Source: Bacillota bacterium
GTDB taxonomy: Bacteria > Bacillota > UBA4882 > UBA8346
Direction of reading: 5' to 3'
DNA length: 64,000 bases
NCBI GenBank assembly: GCA_023410535.1
Contig: JAEYPR010000031.1
Coordinates: 124,001 to 188,000, forward strand
In this document: one piece after another, positions 57,889-64,000 of the stretch
How the letters are laid out: each line of letters starts with the position of its first letter
How positions within the stretch are numbered: the first letter of the stretch is position 1
Notes under the pieces: model-generated
What the model saw: the letters and a program-made list of their open reading frames with translations, nothing else
What the model was told of the DNA's origin: nothing
The model's database searches: none
Position numbers and translations under genes: made by a program

Positions 57889-59139
57889 ATGAAAAATAAA
57901 ATCGGCGCGTTGGCCTTGAGTGGATTGATGATCGGCCCGATTCTGGGATCGGGAATCCTGATTTTACCCCCGCTGATTGTGCGGCAGATCGGAACATGGG
58001 CAATTTACGCCTGGATGTTGATGATCGGGATCGCTTTTTTGTTCGCGTGGATCATCGGGCAGCTTACGATCGAGTTTCCCGGCGAGGGAGGGGTTACCAA
58101 TGCGGTGGAAGTCGCGTTTGGCGCCGAAATCAAACGGTTGACCTCGTTTTTGCTGATCATCGGGGTCGTTTTCGGGGCGGTGGCCGTCTTAATGACTGCC
58201 GCCAACTATCTGGGAGCGCTGATCAACCTGCCGGTTTCGTGGATCGGTTACGGCTTGCTCTGCCTATGCGCCGGCTTATTGCTGACCCGAATCTCCTTTA
58301 TCGGAAACGTCGCCTTAATCATGTCGATCATTGCGGCGGTGATTCTGTTCGCGGGCGGGGTGACCGTTTTGACGGTTTTCCCTATCCCAACGCAGGTGGC
58401 GAAGGAATTTAATCCCGTCCAATTCGGCTATGCGCTATTATTGTTGTTTTGGACTCTCTTCGGTTGGGAAGTGGTCGGCAATTACAGCGCCGAAGTGAAA
58501 GAGCCCCGGAAAACGATCACGAAGGCCATTACGCTGAGTGCGATCGTCATTGCGGCGGTCGAATTGACAATCGCCGCGGCCATGCAACGGGTCGGGATGG
58601 CCCAAGGCGGGAATGACGTTACGATTACCCCGATTGTCGCCAGTGTTTTTCAGGGAGAGGGTCAGGCGGTTATCGCGCTGGTAACGCTGGTGCTTTGCTC
58701 CTCAACTTATTTGTTGTTCGTCGGCAGCGTGGTGCGGCTGATTGCGTCGTTGGCATCGGAAAAGGTTCTCCCGGCGGTTTTGGGGCGGCGCTTACGCAAC
58801 AATACGCCCGTTTTTGCCATCCTGTCGCTCTTTTTACTCCATAACATCGTGTTTTGGTGCTTCACGTTTAGAGTGTTTACGATCGAAAACCTGATTGCCT
58901 TGTCAAACGGGTTCTTCATTGCCAACGCCCTGATCTGTATCTGCGCCGGTATCCGGCTGATTAAAAACCGGAGGATCAAAATAGCCGGAGCGCTCCTGGC
59001 GGTATTTTTCTTCGCCATGTTGGCCCATTATGCAACCGGTTATTCGCTCGTAATCATTGGCGGCCTTGCCGTTTACAGTATTGTCAGGCGGTTGCGGCAG
59101 CAAAGTAAAACGAAATCCGGTGAGGGCGAACCGGCCTAG
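57889..59139 (+). CDS. APC-family amino-acid permease
   Basis: 416 residues with eleven or twelve membrane helices. The first helix has the unwound GSGIL motif (SGLMIGPILGSGILILPPL), and FWTLFGWEVVGNYSAEVKEPRKTI is the conserved TM6 region. Substrate is an amino acid or amine, unspecified. TTGGAGGATT precedes the ATG. Divergent from the CGNR regulator, suggesting local control. Confidence 0.88.
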   Translation: MKNKIGALALSGLMIGPILGSGILILPPLIVRQIGTWAIYAWMLMIGIAFLFAWIIGQLTIEFPGEGGVTNAVEVAFGAEIKRLTSFLLIIGVVFGAVAVLMTAANYLGALINLPVSWIGYGLLCLCAGLLLTRISFIGNVALIMSIIAAVILFAGGVTVLTVFPIPTQVAKEFNPVQFGYALLLLFWTLFGWEVVGNYSAEVKEPRKTITKAITLSAIVIAAVELTIAAAMQRVGMAQGGNDVTITPIVASVFQGEGQAVIALVTLVLCSSTYLLFVGSVVRLIASLASEKVLPAVLGRRLRNNTPVFAILSLFLLHNIVFWCFTFRVFTIENLIALSNGFFIANALICICAGIRLIKNRRIKIAGALLAVFFFAMLAHYATGYSLVIIGGLAVYSIVRRLRQQSKTKSGEGEPA

Positions 59140-59212
59140 AGACGGCTCCCGGCATGTTTGCGGGGAGGTTTCGATCATAATCATTCGGCAACGATTTAAA
59201 GGAGGAAGCTTG

Positions 59213-59743
59213 ATGATTCAATCAGCATTCACCGAAGCGCTGGTGGCGGACGGACCCCATCCGCAATGGCAAGCGCAGCTGCAACTGTTTGGGCAATTTG
59301 TCGGCGTCTGGGATCTCGATTGGACAGGTTATCAAGCCGATGGTAGCTCAATGACGGTCAAGGGGGAGTGGATCTTTGGCTGGGTCCTGGAGGGCCGGGC
59401 GATTCAGGACGTTTGGATTTGTCCGTCCCGTGCGGAACGGGTAACCCCCGGGGCCCCTTCCGGCGAATATGGAACGACGCTCCGTTTTTATGATGCCAAG
59501 CTTGACGTCTGGCGCGTTATCTGGGCCGGTCCCGGCCACAACAATCTGCGGACCTTCACCGCCAAGCGGATTGGGGAAGAGATCGTCATCGAACAACTTG
59601 ATCCGGAACGGGGCATCATCCGGTGGATCTTTTCGGAGATCACTCCGGATTCGTTCCAGTGGCGCTACGTGTCGTCCGGCGACCAAGGGGCGACCTGGTC
59701 GCTCCACGAAGCGATGGAGTGCCGCCGGCGCGCCAACGGGTAG
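59213..59743 (+). CDS. DUF1579-like hypothetical protein
   Basis: 176 residues, beta-rich, with FGQFVGVWDLDWTGYQADGSSMTVKGEWIFGWVLEGRAIQDVWI, the pattern of lipocalin-like DUF1579 proteins (G-x-W-x-x-D near the start, then repeating strands). No signal peptide. The AAAGGAGGAAG site fixes ATG 59213. It follows the permease by 73 bases. Function unknown. Confidence 0.65.
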   Translation: MIQSAFTEALVADGPHPQWQAQLQLFGQFVGVWDLDWTGYQADGSSMTVKGEWIFGWVLEGRAIQDVWICPSRAERVTPGAPSGEYGTTLRFYDAKLDVWRVIWAGPGHNNLRTFTAKRIGEEIVIEQLDPERGIIRWIFSEITPDSFQWRYVSSGDQGATWSLHEAMECRRRANG

Positions 59744-59780
59744 CGGGTCGGACAGGAACAATATCCGGGGCATTTCTCAA

Positions 59781-60320
59781 TCATTGCGGCGATTGGGGAC
59801 AATATCGTTGATAGGCTTCGCAAAACAGCTGATAATGGTATTCTTCGTCGCGGATGATGCGTTCCAATAAGGATTTGATGTTCACGTCGTCAATCAATTC
59901 TTGATGGCGGCGGTAATTTTGGATGGCTTGCACTTCGGAGCGGATGTCCGCCGTCAATTTGTCACACACACCAGTCCCGTAATGGATATTGGCCGCATTC
60001 CAAAATAACGGCCCGCAGGTCGAAAAGGTGCGAAATTGAGGTTCAACCCCCAACAACAAGATGACTCCGGCCAGGAGGTCCAGGTGATGCATCTCAACAA
60101 TGGAAATGCACCGTTCCAACTCGCTTAAATCGGGATAGTTCCCGAAAGTAAAATGATGATAAAGATATTGATTGATTGCGGTTAATTCACTCACTGCCCC
60201 GGTATAATCTTCGAGCAACAGATCGGCGTAATAGTGGTTGGGCGTCACCGCTTTTACCGTTGGATAAGGTTCTTGAAGCGCGCACCGTTTGGGAACATGC
60301 CGGCCGGATCGATTGGCCAT
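59781..60320 (-). CDS. Ferritin-like di-iron protein
   Basis: 179 residues forming a four-helix bundle. Metal-ligand motifs typical of ferritin-like/rubrerythrin-type proteins are seen: LTAINQYLYHH with a preceding Glu in VSELTAINQ, SIVEMHHLDLL, DIRSEVQAIQNYRRH and RIIRDEEYHYQLF (E-x2-H pairs). It resembles spore-coat CotJC- or bacterioferritin-type proteins found in anaerobes. Likely involved in peroxide or iron handling. Upstream 60321-60500 shows nothing of note on the minus strand beyond a GGGAGG site. Confidence 0.75.
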   Translation of the reverse strand: MANRSGRHVPKRCALQEPYPTVKAVTPNHYYADLLLEDYTGAVSELTAINQYLYHHFTFGNYPDLSELERCISIVEMHHLDLLAGVILLLGVEPQFRTFSTCGPLFWNAANIHYGTGVCDKLTADIRSEVQAIQNYRRHQELIDDVNIKSLLERIIRDEEYHYQLFCEAYQRYCPQSPQ

Positions 60321-60529
60321 TGTTGCGACCTCCCATGAAAAATCAATTGCTAATAAATATATAATGCATTTGGCTTACGATAGAACTAGCGAGGCTCCAA
60401 CTAAATTATGGCCGGCGGGAAACGGACTTTTCGCCTTCGACGGGCGGCGCGGTTGAGCGAAGCGGAGGATATGGTGAAAGATTGAACAGGTTTGTAAATT
60501 TTAATTTGCTTCTGGCTCATTTTGGTTTT

Positions 60530-60555
60530 AATCGATTGATCGATTATGTTATAAT
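60530..60555 (+). promoter_or_regulatory. Operator and -10 for the SDR gene
   Basis: AATCGAT-TG-ATCGATT (60530-60545) is a perfect inverted repeat directly before TATAAT (60550-60555), so a bound repressor would occlude the promoter. A ~135-base leader follows up to the TTG start. Confidence 0.6.
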
Positions 60556-60692
60556 TTTTTTAGCATTCGGTAGATCTTATTTTGGCTTTGAGGCTTGATC
60601 CGGCGCGAAGCGGAATTCACACCGGACAAGGTTGCCCTTGATGCCGCCAACGGGTAAGATGGTCATTAACTATAAAGGGAGGATTATTTACA

Positions 60693-61478
60693 TTGGATTT
60701 TTTAAAAAACTTTTCGTTAGAAGGTAAAGTCGCTTTGGTCACCGGCGCTTCCTATGGGATCGGATTCGCCATCGCCAAAGGCCTCGCCGAAGTCGGCGCC
60801 AAGATCGTTTTTAACGATATCAAACAAGAACTGGTCGACAAAGGGATCGCGGCTTACAAAGAAGTCGGCATTGACGCCAAAGGGTATGTCTGCGACGTCA
60901 CCAACGAGGAAGCCGTTAATGCGCTGGTCGCCCAGATCGAAAAAGAAGTCGGCGTGATCGATATTTTGGTCAACAACGCCGGAATCATCAAACGGATTCC
61001 GATGGTCGAAATGACCGCCGCCGATTTCCGTCAAGTGATCGATGTCGATTTGAACGCCCCGTTCATCGTCTCCAAAGCGGTAATTCCCAGCATGATTAAG
61101 AAAGGCCATGGCAAGATCATCAATATCTGCTCGATGATGAGCGAGCTGGGCCGGGAAACCGTCTCCGCTTACGCCGCCGCCAAAGGCGGTTTGAAGATGT
61201 TGACCCGCAACATCTGTTCCGAATACGGCGGGGCCAACATTCAATGCAACGGCCTTGGACCGGGTTACATTGAGACGCCGCAAACCGCGCCGTTGCGCGT
61301 GGAAGGTCACCCCTTCAATAGCTTCATCATTGCCAAAACCCCGGCGGCCCGTTGGGGAACGGCGGAAGATCTGGTCGGACCGGCAGTTTTCCTGGCTTCC
61401 GACGCCTCCAACTTCGTCAATGGTCATATTCTCTACGTCGACGGCGGGATCTTAGCCTACATCGGCAAACAACCTTGA
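60693..61478 (+). CDS. SDR-family dehydrogenase, gluconate-5-dehydrogenase-like
   Basis: 261 residues. N-terminal cofactor motif VTGASYGIGFAIAKG, then NNAGIIKR, the catalytic Ser region NICSMMSELG, and YAAAKGG (Tyr-x3-Lys). The pattern FSLEGKVALVTGASYGIG and KRIPMVEM resembles gluconate 5-dehydrogenase/IdnO, which interconverts 5-ketogluconate and gluconate; related uronate-pathway reductases are possible, in keeping with pectin use. The start is TTG 60693 with GGGAGG upstream. Ends in a terminator. Confidence 0.85.
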   Translation: MDFLKNFSLEGKVALVTGASYGIGFAIAKGLAEVGAKIVFNDIKQELVDKGIAAYKEVGIDAKGYVCDVTNEEAVNALVAQIEKEVGVIDILVNNAGIIKRIPMVEMTAADFRQVIDVDLNAPFIVSKAVIPSMIKKGHGKIINICSMMSELGRETVSAYAAAKGGLKMLTRNICSEYGGANIQCNGLGPGYIETPQTAPLRVEGHPFNSFIIAKTPAARWGTAEDLVGPAVFLASDASNFVNGHILYVDGGILAYIGKQP

Positions 61479-61492
61479 TTAATGTAACGCGT

Positions 61493-61531
61493 AAAGGCCG
61501 GTCGGATTCAGTTCTGACCGGCCTTTTTTTC
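61493..61531 (+). terminator. Terminator after the SDR gene
   Basis: AAAGGCCGGTC (61493-61503) pairs with GACCGGCCTTT (61516-61526), followed by a T-run. From here to the TetR gene (61532-61752) I see no further feature except TGTTCAATC at 61722. Confidence 0.88.
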
Positions 61532-61752
61532 GGAATAACCAAGAGGGCCTGGCGATCACAATCATCAGGCAGTTTGTACGTTAAAAATTGAATGTCCCCG
61601 GCGGCCGCCCCGAAAAATCAGCGATAACGACGGTGCCATGTTGATAGAGAAGATTTCGAAGGCGGAGTTATCGTTCTTGACAGGGAAATAAAAGCATCAT
61701 AATATGAATATATAAAAAAACTGTTCAATCATTTAGGAAGAAGGACCAATCG

Positions 61753-62349
61753 ATGTCAACAACGCGCCGTGAAGAGATTATTGATGCTTTCATTAAGATC
61801 GGAACCAGAAAAGGATTGGACAATACCACGATGCAGGATGTCGCAAAGGCGGTCGGAATTAGCGTCGGTACTATTTATTTGGACTTCAAAAATAAAGAAG
61901 AGTTGGTTGACGCTTTCGCGCAGCGGATTTTTGAGGGAATTCACCGTTTTGTCGAAGATATTTTGAGTCAACCGACGCCGGCCGAACAAAAACTCCATGA
62001 CGTAATGGTCGGCGATGTGGTGAACGCCAGCAAACACATGCGCGAAAATCAAAGCTTGTTTGAGCTTTTTCATAATGATGCGATCAAGCATATTAAAAAG
62101 AATCTAAAAGAAGTGCGGATGCCTTTTGAGGCCAAACGAATCAGAGCAATTCAACAGGTTTTGGAACAAGGAGTAAAAGAAGGCTGTTTTCAGGTTGACG
62201 ATTTAGCGGAGACCGCCCGAATGATCTTTTTAGCCTTTGGAAGCGTTCTTCTGCTGGGACCGTTTGTTTTAGAGCGGGAACATGAGGCCGTAGTGAAAGA
62301 TGCCGAGGCGTTGTTTGCGTTTTTGCTTAAAAGCATTAAACGGGCGTAA
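61753..62349 (+). CDS. TetR-family transcriptional regulator
   Basis: 198 residues. N-terminal helix-turn-helix: TMQDVAKAVGISVGTIYLDFKNKEELVDAF. The remainder is the helical ligand domain. It precedes an RND-type efflux adaptor and pump, so it probably represses them until a toxic compound binds. The inverted repeat at 62364-62390 is the candidate operator. Confidence 0.9.
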   Translation: MSTTRREEIIDAFIKIGTRKGLDNTTMQDVAKAVGISVGTIYLDFKNKEELVDAFAQRIFEGIHRFVEDILSQPTPAEQKLHDVMVGDVVNASKHMRENQSLFELFHNDAIKHIKKNLKEVRMPFEAKRIRAIQQVLEQGVKEGCFQVDDLAETARMIFLAFGSVLLLGPFVLEREHEAVVKDAEALFAFLLKSIKRA

Positions 62350-62363
62350 TTTTTTTGTTCTTG

Positions 62364-62390
62364 AATGAACACATTAAAGAAATGTTCATT
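62364..62390. promoter_or_regulatory. Candidate TetR operator upstream of the efflux genes
   Basis: AATGAACA (62364-62371) and TGTTCATT (62383-62390) form a perfect 8-bp inverted repeat with an 11-base spacer. TGTTCAATC occurs again right after it and upstream of the TetR gene itself near 61722. The remaining spacer to 62640 carries no gene I can support. Confidence 0.6.
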
Positions 62391-62639
62391 TGTTCAATCA
62401 ATCGCAACATTGTGGTCACAAACTGAACACAAAGGTCCGGTATGATGGTTTTGCAATGAGCGCTCGCCTTCCAGTCGATGAACATTTGAAAGCAATATTC
62501 AGTAGTTCAATAAGGTGGTGATCGGTATTATCAGCAAAATATTATCCTTGATGATGATGTTATTTAGAAATTTAGCGGCTTTAGTTAGTGTTTAGTCGAT
62601 AAAACCGAACGAACCAAGTTTCGGAAAGGGTGATGGATA

Positions 62640-63692
62640 ATGAAAAAAATACTGCTTGGGTTAAGTATGCTCTGTCTGTTGGGATTGATGGGGTTGGCGC
62701 TAATACATAACAAAACGGTTGCCGATCAAAAAGCCAAAAATGCCAATCAGGAAATTTCGATCCCGGTGTCAACGTATGGAGTGCATCGGCAAACGCTCCA
62801 AGCGACTTTCAGTAAAACCGGAACGATTGAGGCCAATAATGAAGTCGCCGTAGTATCGCAAACTTCCGGAAAAGTCATTGCAATGTATGTTAGCATCGGA
62901 TCCCAAGTGAAAGCCGGTTCGCCCATTGCCAAAGTTGAAGATTTGGTATGTAAGTCCAAATTAAATTCCGCGCGTACCGCTTTTGCCGTCGCCCAAAAGG
63001 ATTGGGAACGGTCCCGTAAATTACATGCGGAAAAAATCATTTCCGATTCCGACCTTGAAGCAGCGGAAAAAGCGCTTCAAACCGCAAAAGCCGATTTGGA
63101 CTCGGCCCAAGATAATTATAATAATACAACCATCAGCGCGCCGGTCTCCGGTGTGATCAGTGACCGGGCTGTGGATCTGGGCGCCACCGTTGCCTCCGGA
63201 ACGACCATCGCCACAGTGGTCGATACTTCTGTTTTTAAGGTTTCAGTGAATGTGGATGAAACGCAAGCCTTTCAATTGACTGCCGGCGAGATGGTCTCAA
63301 TTGAAACAGCGGTTTATCCCGATGTCAAACTGGCCGGCCGGATCAAAAGTGTCAGCGTGAAAAGTGATGCCGTGCATACGTTCCCGGTGGAGATCACCAT
63401 TCTTAACGATAAAGCCCATCCGCTAAAATCGGGCGTATTCGGTAAAGTAGTCTTTGAACTTGGAAACGCCGCCAATGTTTTGGCGATTCCGCGGGAAGCC
63501 TTGGTTGGCAGTATCAAAACGCCCCAGGTTTATGTGGTCGAAAACGGGCGGGCGGTGTCGCGCGATCTTGTTATCGACCGGGAGATCAACTCGTATTTAG
63601 TCGTTAAATCCGGCTTAAATGAAAATGATCAGGTTGTAGTGAACGGTCAGGAGAATTTAAATAGCAACGTCGCTGTAAAAGTAATTAAATGA
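62640..63692 (+). CDS. RND efflux periplasmic adaptor (membrane fusion protein)
   Basis: 350 residues. N-terminal membrane anchor (residues ~3-22), then barrel-sandwich halves (QTSGKVIAMYVSIGSQVKAGSPIAKVED and TTISAPVSGVISDRAVDLGATV) flanking a coiled coil (~100-155, with KLHAEKIISDSDLEAAEKAL), a beta-barrel and a membrane-proximal domain. It bridges the inner-membrane pump and the outer layers. GGAAAGGGTGAT precedes the ATG. The pump gene starts 99 bases downstream. Confidence 0.92.
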   Translation: MKKILLGLSMLCLLGLMGLALIHNKTVADQKAKNANQEISIPVSTYGVHRQTLQATFSKTGTIEANNEVAVVSQTSGKVIAMYVSIGSQVKAGSPIAKVEDLVCKSKLNSARTAFAVAQKDWERSRKLHAEKIISDSDLEAAEKALQTAKADLDSAQDNYNNTTISAPVSGVISDRAVDLGATVASGTTIATVVDTSVFKVSVNVDETQAFQLTAGEMVSIETAVYPDVKLAGRIKSVSVKSDAVHTFPVEITILNDKAHPLKSGVFGKVVFELGNAANVLAIPREALVGSIKTPQVYVVENGRAVSRDLVIDREINSYLVVKSGLNENDQVVVNGQENLNSNVAVKVIK

Positions 63693-63791
63693 GAAGATTG
63701 CAAATCGCGATGGGCGCATGGCGGTAATTTGCAATTTTTCGAAATAACAGTTGATTTCTTACGCATTTTAGCGAAAAAGCAGGTGAATAAC

Positions 63792-64000
63792 ATGACGATT
63801 ACCGAGCTATCGATCAAACGTCCAATTTTAGTGATCGTGCTATTTATGGCGATTACGTTACTTGGTTTGTTTGCTTACACTCAGTTAAAATATGAAACGT
63901 TCCCAAGCATGACCGCGCCGATGGTTACCATTACCACCACCTATTCCGGCGCTTCCGCCAGTGTCGTGGAGTCGACGGTCACCAAAAAAATCGAAGACGC
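63792..64000 (+). CDS. RND efflux transporter, N-terminal fragment (cut by window edge)
   Basis: The first ~70 residues are present, MTITELSIKRPILVIVLFMAI..., then a helix and the start of a porter domain with KYETFPSMTAPMVTITTTYSGASASVVESTVTKKIEDA. This is the typical opening of AcrB/HAE1-type proton-driven exporters. AGGTGAAT upstream supports ATG 63792. The rest lies beyond the window. Confidence 0.92.
   Translation, partial: MTITELSIKRPILVIVLFMAITLLGLFAYTQLKYETFPSMTAPMVTITTTYSGASASVVESTVTKKIED

Noticed and set aside
60717..61427. 236-codon minus-strand frame opposite the SDR gene
   Set aside because: Shadow of the SDR coding frame, composition unlike a real protein and no homology visible.

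Overview
The window looks like a piece of a Bacillota (Firmicutes) chromosome of roughly 50% GC. Evidence is the set of Gram-positive RNA regulators (glmS ribozyme, ydaO-type c-di-AMP riboswitch, fluoride riboswitch, two cobalamin riboswitches), strong AGGAGG-type ribosome binding sites, abundant Rho-independent terminators, and CdaA, KdpFABC-DE, CadC and CsoR-type regulators. A class III ribonucleotide reductase suggests an anaerobic life. Two secreted pectate lyases (PL9-like and PL1-like) and a gluconate-5-dehydrogenase-like SDR suggest growth on plant material. The RND-type efflux pair at the right edge would fit a diderm or deep-branching Bacillota lineage. No genus can be named from the sequence alone.

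Layout. 1-7.2 kb: the end of a purine permease, then cdaA (c-di-AMP synthase), an FAD protein, glmM and ribozyme-controlled glmS. 7.2-9 kb: a MarR/flavoprotein pair and a tandem array of DnaA boxes. 9-15.4 kb: both methionine synthases, B12-dependent metH with a separate activation-domain protein and B12-independent metE, convergent and each behind its own cobalamin riboswitch. 15.4-18.5 kb: nrdD-nrdG behind paired NrdR boxes. 18.6-22.1 kb: a fluoride riboswitch in front of enolase, a DUF190/CBS protein and a CxxC protein. 22.2-25.5 kb: a PL9-like pectate lyase and a hemerythrin-CheX pair.

25.7-39.4 kb is a metal-homeostasis region: cadC-cadA, a second DnaA-box array, a polysaccharide deacetylase, a CsoR-regulated P-type ATPase, a Zur-ZnuABC zinc-uptake cluster with two small DUF2946-like proteins, and a two-part permease with a His-rich arm. 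39.5-45.3 kb reads as an ion and osmotic module: a CPA2 antiporter, a ClC channel, then a c-di-AMP riboswitch commanding an opine-dehydrogenase-like gene translationally coupled to a cobalamin-binding, mutase-like gene. 45.4-47.8 kb is a PL1-like pectate lyase. 48.6-56.9 kb is kdpFABCDE, interrupted between kdpB and kdpC by copies of an intergenic repeat that also sits in front of cdaA. The right end has an APC permease with a divergent CGNR regulator, a ferritin-like protein, an SDR, and a TetR-RND efflux system running off the edge.

The most notable observations are: (1) the riboswitch-controlled opine-dehydrogenase/B12-protein operon beside ion transporters, a candidate c-di-AMP-controlled osmolyte or amino-acid pathway; (2) two related 42-bp tandem arrays whose units each carry a DnaA box and a hairpin; (3) a fluoride-response operon built on enolase; (4) a cobalamin riboswitch in front of B12-dependent metH; (5) a repeated, structured intergenic element upstream of cdaA and inside kdp.
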